Positions 52,647-61,691 of a stretch of 64,000 bases of DNA are shown here, piece after piece (the stretch's first letter is position 1; each line of letters begins with the position of its first letter). Made by a program: the position numbers and the translations under genes. The notes below the pieces were generated by a model. The model made no database searches. It was not told where the DNA came from and saw only the letters and a program-made list of their open reading frames with translations. The DNA is from RH-AL1 sp965277735 (GTDB taxonomy: Bacteria > Pseudomonadota > Alphaproteobacteria > Rhizobiales > Beijerinckiaceae). Location: positions 3,100,001 through 3,164,000 of the forward strand of contig CBDIDO010000003.1 in the NCBI GenBank assembly GCA_965277735.1, given 5' to 3'.

Positions 52647-55600
52647 TGCGATCCTTCAATCTCTCGCAATGGGCACTCGATCATCGCGCCTTCGTTTACT
52701 TCCTGATGATCGTCGCAGTCCTCGCCGGTTTCATGTCCTACCAGCGGCTCGGCCGAGAAGAAGACCCCAACTTCGCGATCAAGACGATGGTGATCGGCGC
52801 TGCGTGGCCCGGCGCCACGATCGGCGACACGATCGAGCAGGTGACCGACCGCATCGAGAAGGAAGTGCAGCAGGTCGACAGTCTCGACTTCACGAAGAGC
52901 TATACGACGCCCGGGCACGCGACGGTGTTCGTGCAGTTCAAGGATACCACCAACCCGAAGGCGCTGCCCAACCTCTTCTACCAGGTGCGCAAGCACATCA
53001 ACGACATCCGCGGCAGCTTCCCGCAGACGCTGTCCGGCATCACGTTCAACGACGAGTTCGGCGACGTCTACGGCAACGTCTATGCCTTCACTGCCGATGG
53101 GATCTCGATGCGCCAGCTGCGCGACTACGTCGAGCGAGTGCGCTCGGCGGTGCTGCAGGTGCCCAACATCGGCAAGACAGACTTGGTCGGCACTCAGGAC
53201 GAGACGATCTATCTCGATTTTTCGACGCGCAAGCTCGCCGGACTCGGTGTCGACACGAACGCGATCATCAAGACCCTACAGGCGCAGAACGCTGTGGCGC
53301 CGTCGGGAGTCGTGCAAGCCGGCGCCGAGCGCGTCTCGGTGCGGGTCGGCGGTTCGTTCGTCGATGAAAAGAGCCTCGAGGCGATCAATCTGCGCGTCGG
53401 CGACCGCTTCTTCCGGCTCACCGATATCGCCGCGATCCATCGCGGCTATCCGGACCCGCCGCAGACGATGTTCCGCTATGACGGCAAGCCGGCGATCGCC
53501 TTGGCGATTGCGATGCGGCAGGGTGGCAACCTGCTCGAGTTCGGTGCGCAGCTGAAGGCCAAGATGCGCGAGGTCGAGGCGACGCTTCCGATCGGCGTCG
53601 GCGTCCATCTCGTCTCGGACCAGCCGCACATCGTCGAGCACGCCGTCAGTGGCTTCACCGAGGCGCTTGTCGAGGCCGTGGGCATCGTGCTGCTCGTCAG
53701 CTTCGTCAGCCTCGGTTGGCGTGCGGGACTCGTCGTGTCGATCTCGATCCCGCTCGTGCTGGCGATCACCTTCATCGTGCTCGAGATCATGGGCGTGACG
53801 CTGCAGCGCATCTCGCTCGGTGCGCTCATCATCGCGCTCGGCCTGCTCGTCGACGACGCGATGATCACCGTCGAGATGATGGTGTCGCGTCTCGAGCACG
53901 GCGACTCGAAGACCGAGGCCGCGACCTTCGCCTATCATTCGACCGCCTTCCCGATGCTCACCGGCACTCTGGTAACGGTATCGGGCTTCCTGCCGATCGG
54001 CTTCAACGGCTCGAGCGCGGGCGAATACACGTTCAGCCTTTTCGTGGTGATCGCCGCCTCGCTCCTCATCTCTTGGGTCGTCGCGGTCCTGTTTGCGCCG
54101 CTGATCGGCTTCAAGCTGCTGCCTGACCGCATGAAGCATCATACGGAAAAGCCTGGGCGCCTGATGGCGATGTTTCGCACGGTGCTTGTTGCCTCGATGC
54201 GTCGACGGTGGATCACGATCGGTGTGACGGTTGCCTGCCTCATGGTGTCGATCGGCCTTCTGCGCTTCGTCCAGCAGCAGTTTTTTCCCTCCTCCGATCG
54301 AAGCGAAATCCTCGTCGACATGACCTTGCCGCAGACCAGCACGATCGAGGAGACGCGGCGCCAGATGGATCGCTTCGAGGCGCATCTCGTCGGCAATCAC
54401 GACATCGTCAAAACCTCGTCCTACGTCGGCGAAGGCGCGATACGCTTCTACCTTCCCCTCGACCAGCAGCTTGCCAACGACTTCTTCGGGCAGATCGTGA
54501 TCGAGGCGACATCGCTCGAGGCGCGCAATCGCCTGATCCCGCAGCTCGCGACGTTCGGCCGCCGAAATTTGGTCGGCACCGACGTCTTCGTCCACACGCT
54601 TGACCTCGGGCCCCCGGTCGGACGGCCCATCCAATATCGGCTGAGTGGGCCCGACATCCAGAGCGTGCGCCAACGCGCGGTCGCGCTTGCCGGCGTCGTT
54701 GCGGGAGATTCGCATGTCGGCATCCCAACGCTCGACTGGAATGAGCCCGGCGAGGTGCTTCGGGTCGACATCCTGCAAGACAAGGCGCGCCAGCTCGGCG
54801 TCACCTCGCAAGACATCGCCGGCATCCTCGCTGGCGTGACCGGCGGCTCGACGATCACGCAAGTTCGCGACTCGATCTATCTCGTCGACGTCATCGGCCG
54901 CGCGCAAGAGGCCGAGCGGCGCGACATCGACACGCTGAAGAGCCTGCAGGTGCCGCTCTCAAACGGCCGCGTCGTGCCGCTGCTCGCCTTCGCGCGGGTC
55001 GACTACGATCTTGAGCAACCGATCGTCTGGCGCCGCGACCGCCTGCCGACCGTGACGGTTCGTGCGACGATCGTCGACGACACTCAGCCAGCGACGGTCG
55101 TGTCCGATCTGAAGCCAGCGATTGACGCCTTCGCCAGCAAGCTCCCGCCGGGTTATCGCGTTGCCACCGGAGGCGCCGTCGAGGAGAGCGCCAAGGGCCA
55201 GGGTCCGATCACCGCCGTCGCGCCGGTGATGCTGCTGGCGATGGCGTTCATTCTGATGGTGCAGCTGCAGAGCTTCTCCAAGCTTGCGCTGGTCTTTAGC
55301 GTCGCGCCACTCGGCCTCATTGGTGTCGTCGCCGCGCTGTTGCCGTTCCACGCGCCGCTCGGCTTCGTCGCGATCCTCGGCGTGCTGGCCTTGATCGGCA
55401 TCATCATCCGAAACTCGGTGATCCTGGTGGTTCAGATCGACGAGTATCTTGCCGAGGGCCGCGAGCGCTGGGACGCGGTGGTCGAGGCGACGTGCCATCG
55501 CGTGCGGCCGATCTTGCTCACCGCCGCCGCCGCAAGTCTCGGCCTTGTGCCGATCGCGCGCGAGGTGTTCTGGGGGCCGATGGCCTACGCCATGATCGGC

Positions 55601-55759
55601 GGCATCCTCGCGGGCACCATGTTGACGCTGATTTTTCTGCCTGCACTCTACATCACCGCCTACAGGATCAAGCCGCCGGATCGCGCCCCTGCCGAGACCG
55701 ACCCTGCGCCCGCAGAGCGGCCGGCCGCTACGCTGCTCGCTGCCGAGGCGACGGCCTGA
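52646..55759 (+). CDS. RND-family efflux permease
   Basis: A 1037-aa protein of standard RND length with 12 predicted membrane helices and two large periplasmic loops. LGLLVDDAMITVEMMVSRLE in helix 4 carries the Asp pair of the proton relay. FAIKTMVIGAAWPGAT, QFFPSSDRSEILVDMTLPQT and GIIIRNSVILVVQIDEYL are family landmarks. It exports drugs or other hydrophobic compounds. No outer-membrane factor gene follows, so a channel encoded elsewhere is needed. Confidence 0.94.
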   Translation: MRSFNLSQWALDHRAFVYFLMIVAVLAGFMSYQRLGREEDPNFAIKTMVIGAAWPGATIGDTIEQVTDRIEKEVQQVDSLDFTKSYTTPGHATVFVQFKDTTNPKALPNLFYQVRKHINDIRGSFPQTLSGITFNDEFGDVYGNVYAFTADGISMRQLRDYVERVRSAVLQVPNIGKTDLVGTQDETIYLDFSTRKLAGLGVDTNAIIKTLQAQNAVAPSGVVQAGAERVSVRVGGSFVDEKSLEAINLRVGDRFFRLTDIAAIHRGYPDPPQTMFRYDGKPAIALAIAMRQGGNLLEFGAQLKAKMREVEATLPIGVGVHLVSDQPHIVEHAVSGFTEALVEAVGIVLLVSFVSLGWRAGLVVSISIPLVLAITFIVLEIMGVTLQRISLGALIIALGLLVDDAMITVEMMVSRLEHGDSKTEAATFAYHSTAFPMLTGTLVTVSGFLPIGFNGSSAGEYTFSLFVVIAASLLISWVVAVLFAPLIGFKLLPDRMKHHTEKPGRLMAMFRTVLVASMRRRWITIGVTVACLMVSIGLLRFVQQQFFPSSDRSEILVDMTLPQTSTIEETRRQMDRFEAHLVGNHDIVKTSSYVGEGAIRFYLPLDQQLANDFFGQIVIEATSLEARNRLIPQLATFGRRNLVGTDVFVHTLDLGPPVGRPIQYRLSGPDIQSVRQRAVALAGVVAGDSHVGIPTLDWNEPGEVLRVDILQDKARQLGVTSQDIAGILAGVTGGSTITQVRDSIYLVDVIGRAQEAERRDIDTLKSLQVPLSNGRVVPLLAFARVDYDLEQPIVWRRDRLPTVTVRATIVDDTQPATVVSDLKPAIDAFASKLPPGYRVATGGAVEESAKGQGPITAVAPVMLLAMAFILMVQLQSFSKLALVFSVAPLGLIGVVAALLPFHAPLGFVAILGVLALIGIIIRNSVILVVQIDEYLAEGRERWDAVVEATCHRVRPILLTAAAASLGLVPIAREVFWGPMAYAMIGGILAGTMLTLIFLPALYITAYRIKPPDRAPAETDPAPAERPAATLLAAEATA

Positions 55760-55772
55760 TCGGGCGCCTCGT

Positions 55773-56006
55773 ATGGCACGCTACCTCCGCCGCTCGCCGC
55801 CTCGACCGCCGCGGCCGGCCAAACTCTCGCTCCTCGCCAGGCTCGCCAACGGGCCTCGACCCATCGCCGAGGGGCCGGTCGGCCGCTGTCTCAAGAAGGG
55901 GTGGTGCCGCACGCTGCCTGGCGTCAACTCCGACGCGCCGGCTGACCTTCGACTAACCGCTGCAGGCGCCAGTTTGCTCCAGGCAGCGCGTGGTCTTGAG
56001 CCGTGA
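55773..56006 (+). CDS. small hypothetical protein, possibly winged-helix-like
   Basis: A 77-aa frame 13 bp after the pump gene. LSLLARLANGPRPIAEGPVG, RCLKKGWCRTLPG and DLRLTAAGASLLQAA resemble a short winged-helix pattern (a helix, a GWC turn, then a final LTxAG helix). The family is not certain and there is no strong Shine-Dalgarno. Confidence 0.45.
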   Translation: MARYLRRSPPRPPRPAKLSLLARLANGPRPIAEGPVGRCLKKGWCRTLPGVNSDAPADLRLTAAGASLLQAARGLEP

Positions 56007-56122
56007 CTTGCGCCCTAGGATTAGAATCCGCCTCACCGCCAATGTCCACTCCGGCTCGGCATTGGCTGAAATAAATCGGCTGCTTTGACGTTTGATGCAC
56101 CCGCAAGCGGAAAGGCAGGTTT

Positions 56123-56747
56123 CGTGAAGAGTTTCGGGCGCCGGTAGGCGTACGAAAGTGGCCGAAGAACGAACCCGCGGGCCGCAGGTGAAGGTCTATG
56201 GGTTTAGAGGAACGGCTCGTGCCGGCGAGCGCGAGGACAGCCTCGATCGATATCGCTGGCGGTGGCATGGAGGCGGTTCAAATGACCCGCTGAGCGGTCG
56301 TTTGGAGGCAGCTGAAGGTTCGATCTCGGACGATCGGTGCGGATCTTCAGATGCAATCGCGCGATCAGGCGCGTGAAGACGCGTGGGAACGATCGTCGAG
56401 GCCGCCGGGCCAAGCCGTGAGGGAGTTCTGGGTCGTGCCGGGTCACGACGTCACCGTCCGGGTCGGCGTGACGGTATCCGGCGGCGCTCGCGCTTGCCTC
56501 CCGCGCTCGAAGGTCTCGATGATCGCGTCTCACGCGAGAACCGGCGCATGGTCATGTCGTCGATCGGTCGTTGGCGCAGAGGGCTGATCGGTGCAGCGGG
56601 CTCGAGATCGTTCATCGGATGGCTCCCTGAATGAAGGAGCCGAGATGCTCTGTTTGCCTCCGACGTCGCTCAAGCGGCGCGCGCCGAACGATCTCCTATC
56701 TCACCGCAGCCGCAGCCCTCCCGCGCAGCGGGTTCGTTCTTCGGCCA
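56123..56747. mobile_element. non-autonomous IS91 derivative, copy C (internal deletion)
   Basis: 625 bp: the left ~400 bp match 17758-18158 of copy A nearly identically and the right ~220 bp match 20117-20337. They are joined at gatgatcg|cgtctcacgcgag, so about 1.96 kb carrying both genes is missing. Both termini are kept, so a transposase supplied in trans could mobilise it. Confidence 0.9.
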
Positions 56748-56955
56748 CATGAAGACAACGGCGGCGTGCAATCCGCACGGATAAGGCAATCCAACAAATT
56801 TGATGTTTATCGTTTGGCAAAGAAGGCATAGTTGAGGACGCGTGCGGCTGCAGTGCCCAGACCCGGTTGGCTACCGATGCCAATCTCCATACCGCGCAGG
56901 GTGACACGCGTTCCCCTTGCCAGGGAAAAGCGAAGTGGCAAAGCAAGTTGTAGCG

Positions 56956-57360
56956 CTAACGTAAATCTTTTACTTTGATTTCCAACTGTCCATCATCTGT
57001 TTTGCTGAGCTCATAGTAGGCATCCGAATTCTTGTTACCTATCAAAGCCGCGACACTGTCTAGGTCCTCCTGCGACTTTGCCGTAGCAGCTTTTCGGTTT
57101 TGATACGTGAAACTGACGTGAGCCGAACACTGCGCCGAGCGCAGGTCTGACGATATAGTCGATACGCCCGTTACATGTGTCTCCAAAGTACTAGGCTCGA
57201 CAACATAAGCCAAGGTGCCGAATATTTCTGCGTAGTTCTCTTTTAAAACTTCCCTCAGAAGCTTCTTGGAGCTCTCATCGCTGCATGACAGAGCGCGGTT
57301 GCCGCAAGCTGCCAACAATAAAAACGGCAAAAACATCAAAGAGCGAAAAGCCATAAGCAT
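56956..57360 (-). CDS. lipoprotein of unknown function
   Basis: A 134-aa protein with lipobox LLLAACGN after a hydrophobic signal. The mature part has LREVLKENYAEIFGTLAYVV and CSAHVSFTYQNRKAATAKSQ, then LIGNKNSDAYYELSKTDDGQ. No family is recognised. Base composition is lower in GC than the neighbours, consistent with acquisition. Start at 57360 or 57354. Confidence 0.6.
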   Translation of the reverse strand: MLMAFRSLMFLPFLLLAACGNRALSCSDESSKKLLREVLKENYAEIFGTLAYVVEPSTLETHVTGVSTISSDLRSAQCSAHVSFTYQNRKAATAKSQEDLDSVAALIGNKNSDAYYELSKTDDGQLEIKVKDLR

Positions 57361-57410
57361 CCCAACCGCGAATTGCCGCTCATGATGACGAAGGCAGTCT
57401 TCATCAAGTC

Positions 57411-57428
57411 AGGCATCATATTGCCTGG
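57411..57428. promoter_or_regulatory. inverted repeat upstream of the XRE gene (copy 2)
   Basis: CAGGCATCATATTGCCTG: the 6-bp arms match copy 1 (36396-36413) while two spacer bases differ. It ends 30 bp before the XRE start. Confidence 0.6.
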
Positions 57429-57458
57429 ATAAGCGACTTTCCGCAAGCGCTTGCTAGC

Positions 57459-57761
57459 TTGATGATGGCGCGGGCCCTGGTTGGGCGGAACATACGGCGC
57501 TTGCGCGTTGCGAAGGGCCTGTCCCAAGAGGCTCTCGGTCTCGCTGCCGGCTGCGAGCCGTCGTACGTGGGGCGCGTCGAGCGCGGCCGTGAAAACCCGA
57601 CGGTCGACCTGCTCGAAGCCATCGCAAAGGCCCTGGGCGACCCGTTAGCGGCCTTTTTTGACGTGGCTGGTGCGCGAGGCCCGCTGAAGCCGGGGCTGCC
57701 AGCCGGGCGCAAGCCGCGCGCCGAGCCACCCGCGCGCCGCAAGCCAGCTGTAACAGCCTGA
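57459..57761 (+). CDS. XRE-family regulator with basic tail (copy 2)
   Basis: A 100-aa protein almost identical to 36445-36747: LRVAKGLSQEALGLAAGCEP, YVGRVERGRENPTVDLLEAI and the same basic tail (GRKPRAEPPARRKPAVTA). Differences include Ile/Val and Leu/Val exchanges in the recognition region, so operator preference may be nearly unchanged. Confidence 0.85.
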   Translation: MMMARALVGRNIRRLRVAKGLSQEALGLAAGCEPSYVGRVERGRENPTVDLLEAIAKALGDPLAAFFDVAGARGPLKPGLPAGRKPRAEPPARRKPAVTA

Positions 57762-57925
57762 GGGCACGCTGCAGGTCGGTCGGGCGCGCTGCGGCGCCTA
57801 CCCTGCCGAACACCTGTGCGGCCCTTCGCGAGCCCTAAGCGGCCATTTGATCGATTGATGAGTGACAGCCGCCTAGGCAGGCTTGCCCGCGAGCAACGCC
57901 GCAGGGCCGCAGAACGGCGCGACCC

Positions 57926-58165
57926 TCAGCTTTGGACGGCGATGACCTGGTCGAGGCGCTGGATCACAGTTTCGAGCGTTTCTCGCGCGGCGTTGGTCAC
58001 GGCGCATAGGGCCGAACGCTCGCTGCTGCCCGGGCCGAGAGCCTGAACCGCCATGTACGAGGCTGCCATCAGATTCTTGGCATTGAGGATCTCGTCGCGC
58101 ACATCGACGAGGCACTCGAAGAGCTGCCGCGCCGACGGCTCAGTGATTGAGGCGCGGCGGGTCAA
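57926..58165 (-). CDS. small helical protein (copy 2)
   Basis: A 79-aa paralogue of 36907-37164 (LFECLVDVRDEILNAKNLMA, LCAVTNAARETLETVIQRLD), ending six residues earlier. The start overlaps the DUF3768 pseudogene stop as ATGA, so its translation may suffer from loss of the upstream frame. Confidence 0.6.
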   Translation of the reverse strand: MTRRASITEPSARQLFECLVDVRDEILNAKNLMAASYMAVQALGPGSSERSALCAVTNAARETLETVIQRLDQVIAVQS

Positions 58166-58517
58166 TAGTCGCTCGTTAGCATGATGGTCAGCACCCGGGT
58201 CGTCACCGCCGGATCGCTGGCGTCAGGCGAGTGCCATCGCAGCGAATGATCATAGCAATCGATCTTCCAGAACAACCGGTCGCTGCCGATTTTGAGCGAG
58301 CCAAAGTCGTGCTCGCCCTGCGGATCGTTGTCGGCATCAAATCGGTCGTAGGTGCGCACCGCTACGAGAATCTCCGCAACGATGCTCGCCGGCAAGGGGC
58401 GACGGCAGCACTGAGGGCGACACGGCCGCCCTCAAGGCTTTGGCGAAAGGCGTCGTTGAGCGCCTGAATGCTCTGCCTCGTGTTAGCCTTCACTGGCTTG
58501 GGCGCGCAGGGCTTCGT
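58162..58517 (-). pseudogene. DUF3768 gene (copy 2), start lost and frameshifted
   Basis: The codon aligned with the copy 1 start is ACG (58517-58515) instead of ATG. One base is also missing near 58395, so IQALNDAFRQSLEGGRVALS and YDRFDADNDPQGEHDFGSLK are in different frames. Both changes independently disable it. Confidence 0.85.
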
Positions 58518-59052
58518 GGGCAGCGCCCGACAGCAGCGAAAGGTGCTCACCCCGCCGAACGAACGTTGGCAGGTCGGGCCAGGTCATCCAGCGAAGCGCG
58601 AACAGGTCGCCTTTGGCCTCGGTGACGATGGCCTCGAACCAGCCCAACTCCTCGCCGTCGGCAGCAAGCACCAAGCTGCCGAGCGAGATGTCCGACCAGG
58701 TCGCCGGCACGTTGGCCGGCTGGGGCAGCGGCTCGGCAGGCGCTGGGGTCGGCTCGGGCGTGAAGGCCCCCTCAAAGGCCCCCAGGCGCTCGTAGGTGCC
58801 CTTCGCGACGAACGGCACAAAACCCTTGCCACTGGCGAACACCCGCCCTGTGGCCAGCTCAGCGGCCAAGGCGCGATGCTCGTCGGTCGTCACTCGTAAC
58901 ACCTGCATGCCCATCAGGCCGGCGGCCTTTTCGGCCAGCACGGAGTCCTCCTGGGAAAACCACGACGCGTGAGGGCGCTGGCTTTCGTCGAGGCCGAACA
59001 CGATTATCGCCGGCGCGACGACGGCTTCGGCAGGCTGGGTATTTTTCTTCAT
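58483..59052 (-). CDS. conserved hypothetical protein with Pro-rich linker (copy 2)
   Basis: A 189-aa protein nearly identical to 37483-38052, including IIVFGLDESQRPHASWFSQE and DLPTFVRRGEHLSLLSGAAH. The start has GGAG upstream and is preceded by the same hairpin and promoter. It is the only minus-strand gene of the block that stays intact in both copies together with the small helical gene. Confidence 0.7.
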   Translation of the reverse strand: MKKNTQPAEAVVAPAIIVFGLDESQRPHASWFSQEDSVLAEKAAGLMGMQVLRVTTDEHRALAAELATGRVFASGKGFVPFVAKGTYERLGAFEGAFTPEPTPAPAEPLPQPANVPATWSDISLGSLVLAADGEELGWFEAIVTEAKGDLFALRWMTWPDLPTFVRRGEHLSLLSGAAHEALRAQASEG

Positions 59053-59069
59053 GGACAAACTCCGGGCGT

Positions 59070-59097
59070 AAAAAAAGGAGCCGCGAAACGGGCTCCT
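59070..59097 (-). terminator. terminator-like hairpin in the leader (copy 2)
   Basis: Minus strand AGGAGCC-CGTTTCGC-GGCTCCT followed by a T run, identical in stem and loop to 38070-38098 apart from the outermost pair. Confidence 0.7.
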
Positions 59098-59210
59098 GGT
59101 TCGGGTCGGATGTGTCGAGGGGCAGCGGCCGCGTCCGCGGCGGCTCGAGGGTACGCCGGCACAAATCGCCTTCGGCGCCTTGCGGGCTGGCAGCAGCCCT
59201 GACGATACCT

Positions 59211-59238
59211 GTGTAGCCGGTTGCACGGCGGCTGTCAA
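59211..59238 (-). promoter_or_regulatory. predicted sigma70-type promoter (copy 2)
   Basis: Minus strand TTGACA (59238-59233), 16-bp spacer, CTACAC (59216-59211); same layout as copy 1, with the upstream ATACAGAACGGTAT retained. Confidence 0.5.
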
Positions 59239-59356
59239 TACCGTTCTGTATCAAACCATTTCGGCACCTTTTCGGCGCTTTGGGGCGCCTGGATTGGCGG
59301 GCATCAAGTCTGAGCTCGATTCCAGCAAGATCTGCTTGGTGATGGCCGCACCCCTC

Positions 59357-60349
59357 TTAGCCATGCAACACGATCCTAGCGCAGCCATTTCGCGCGGGGC
59401 AGAAGATCTGCTGGCAAGGGAAGCGATCGTCGATCTTCCGGCCATTGCAGATGCCTCGACCACCTTCAGCGCAGAACTCCCAGATCGCGACCTGCACGAA
59501 ACGAGGAAAATAGGCTGGAAAAGCCGGGTTGTAGATGCGGGCGTCCACTTTCTGCGCGAGCCGCTCGATGACATCGACACAGCCTCCAGCGCCGTAGCAT
59601 TTCGGACCGTAAAGATGTTCGACACCATGCTGCCGAAGTATGCCAGTGCGATGCAGCCACGCGTGCACGAGCGTGTCGACCGCGATCATCGACGCTCCTG
59701 CGGTGACCCAACGCTCTCGTGTTGGGTCACCGGCAAGCATAAGATCGGCGAGGACCATCGACCAGATCTTGGGACCGGTGCCGGGAATCTCGCTCAATTC
59801 AGCTACGATGGTTTCCGCCATGCGCCGTCCCCGCGTACTGGGATTGTGCGAAAGGTCAGCGATGGCCAGACGCCGATCGACCCAAGCGACAAGGTCGCCG
59901 TTGCAGATGTCGCGGATGAACAATGCCAATCCATAGGCGGCTTCGTTCAACACGCCCTTTCGCAGATCGTGCGTCGGCAGCCTGCAGAACTCGATAAAGT
60001 TTGGCTCAGCACAAGTTCGGGTCGCCTTTCGATACCCACACTCGAAGTGCCACCAGGACCGAAGGCGCGGGCATGGTGGATGGCTTTGGAGGCTGGCCTC
60101 CACCTCGACCCACGTGATCGAGCCATGAGCCAGCTGGTAGCTTGCCGCAGCCCTATCGGAAATACCTTGAAGCACGAAGTGTCCGACAAGCCAGTCGAAC
60201 AACGCCGCCTGATCATGCTGCGCGACTGCGCGGACGACACCGGTTTCCTGCAGTCGTTCTCGAGCGAGAACGACGATGTCGGGCGAGGTAAGTCGAAGAG
60301 CGACATCAAGTGGCGCCGCACGATCATCGCCTGTCGAAGCCTTGGCCAT
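59357..60349 (-). CDS. HhH-GPD DNA glycosylase-like protein with C-terminal four-cysteine motif
   Basis: A 330-aa protein I infer to be an HhH-GPD relative. SEIPGTGPKIWSMVLADLML (residues ~187-206) has the helix-hairpin-helix form, with Lys194 aligned to the catalytic lysine of endonuclease III (GVGRKT). IAVDTLVHAWLHRTG places Asp225 as in VDTHxxR of that family. The C-terminus has cysteines at ~293, 301, 312 and 317 (C-x7-C-x10-C-x4-C), similar in place but not in spacing to its [4Fe-4S] loop. Extra cysteines occur near residue 93-122. The start at ATG 60349 is preferred over TTG 60385. It is divergent from the DHH gene (178 bp between starts). DNA base excision is inference. Confidence 0.6.
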   Translation of the reverse strand: MAKASTGDDRAAPLDVALRLTSPDIVVLARERLQETGVVRAVAQHDQAALFDWLVGHFVLQGISDRAAASYQLAHGSITWVEVEASLQSHPPCPRLRSWWHFECGYRKATRTCAEPNFIEFCRLPTHDLRKGVLNEAAYGLALFIRDICNGDLVAWVDRRLAIADLSHNPSTRGRRMAETIVAELSEIPGTGPKIWSMVLADLMLAGDPTRERWVTAGASMIAVDTLVHAWLHRTGILRQHGVEHLYGPKCYGAGGCVDVIERLAQKVDARIYNPAFPAYFPRFVQVAIWEFCAEGGRGICNGRKIDDRFPCQQIFCPARNGCARIVLHG

Positions 60350-60527
60350 AATCGGCGGTAGCAGACGAGCACGTGTCGCCGTCAAGCGTCATGTCACTCT
60401 CAACCAGGTACGTTCTGTTGGAGGTTCTGCTGACGTTGTCCTCAGCCGAGCAAAGCCCCCGAAGAGCTTGCACGAGGGCAGCTCTGAGTGCACGTCGTGA
60501 CCTGCATCGCTCAATACGGAACCGCAC

Positions 60528-61691
60528 GTGACCATTACCCAGCTAACGCATCACGATCTCGACGGCTACGGCGCCTCAACCGTTGTCGGTGCGCACGCTG
60601 ATGTGGGGCATGTGGTGCACGTGTCGCGTTACTCTGACGTCGGTCCAGTCGTCGAGACAGCGTTGGCGCGCCTTCGGCGTACCGAGCAGTCTGAGACGCT
60701 GATCATCACCGATCTTGGACTCGAAGCGGTGGCAGTGGACTTCATCACGAACTTCTCGGTGATGAATACCAAACGGGGCGCGGAGCGCAGCCATCGCTTG
60801 CTCGTCTTGGATCATCATGCCTCCTCGATCGACCAGCTGATCGCGCATGAACATCACCCGGAGCCGGCAACTCACAAACCGGGCCCTAAGCGCTTCGACT
60901 TCGGCGATCCCGCAATCATCGTCATAGTTGATGAAAAGCGCTGCGCGACGCGGCTGGCTTTGGACTATCGCGATCTCTACGGCAGCCGCGCCCCGGACTT
61001 TGACACCTCGGCGAGCCTTGCCGTTCTCGTCGAAGCGATCGAAGCCGTCGACCTTTGGCGCAAAGACGACCCGATCTTCCGCCGGGCTCTCGTCCTCAAC
61101 GAGGCGTTCTGGGACAACGTGACGGGCTTTGTCCCCATCGCTCATCCGTGGCACGATCGTTTCGTCGGCCGTATGCTGCTGGGGATGGCGTCTCGTCTTG
61201 CGGCAGCGGCCGCTCCGTCCGATATCGAAGAGGAGGTCGCGGCTATCAGAGCGCAGATCGTCGACGCCATGCTCGTCGATGAGCTCGACGATGATCGCAG
61301 GCTCTCCACACGCATGCGGCTCGCGCCGTTCCTCGCTCGCTCGCCGGACCAGTTCCACCGACTTGACGGGGGAGCCAAGCTTTCGTTCGGCCTCGCCGCC
61401 GGGACGTTTCAGCGAGTGTCCGATGCCATCATGGCGAGCGGTGATGCGACCTTGGTCATCAATGTCCAGCGCTCGGGATCTATGTCCTTCCGCTCCAACG
61501 ATGAGACGGCACTTGAGACAGCGCGCATGTTCCGCGGCGGTGGCCATAAGGATGCTGCTGGTGGTCGGCTGATGAGCGGCGCGGCGACGTCGATGGCCGA
61601 CGCCGTGGCACAGGTCACCTCAACGCTTCATCCTCCTAAGGCCGACCTATCCAAAAGCCCCTTCGCGGCTTTGCAGGGGTTCAAAGCTTAG
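60528..61691 (+). CDS. DHH/DHHA1-family phosphoesterase (RecJ/NrnA-like)
   Basis: A 387-aa protein starting GTG. THHDLDGYGA (residues 7-16) is DHH motif I, LIITDLG motif II and LVLDHHASS (residues 92-100) the DHH motif, together binding Mn2+. FRGGGHKDAAGGRLM near residue 341-355 is the DHHA1 substrate-binding glycine-rich motif. Family members hydrolyse short oligonucleotides, cyclic dinucleotides or single-stranded DNA ends. The divergent partner is an HhH-GPD-like gene, so nucleic acid processing is the simplest joint role (inference). Confidence 0.87.
   Translation: MTITQLTHHDLDGYGASTVVGAHADVGHVVHVSRYSDVGPVVETALARLRRTEQSETLIITDLGLEAVAVDFITNFSVMNTKRGAERSHRLLVLDHHASSIDQLIAHEHHPEPATHKPGPKRFDFGDPAIIVIVDEKRCATRLALDYRDLYGSRAPDFDTSASLAVLVEAIEAVDLWRKDDPIFRRALVLNEAFWDNVTGFVPIAHPWHDRFVGRMLLGMASRLAAAAAPSDIEEEVAAIRAQIVDAMLVDELDDDRRLSTRMRLAPFLARSPDQFHRLDGGAKLSFGLAAGTFQRVSDAIMASGDATLVINVQRSGSMSFRSNDETALETARMFRGGGHKDAAGGRLMSGAATSMADAVAQVTSTLHPPKADLSKSPFAALQGFKA

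Larger units (their letters stand above)
57411..59952. repeat. duplicated block, copy 2
   Basis: Matches 36396-38953 in gene order and regulatory sites. In this copy the HhH-GPD gene is full length and sequence continues beyond the break point into a divergent DHH phosphoesterase gene. Confidence 0.92.
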
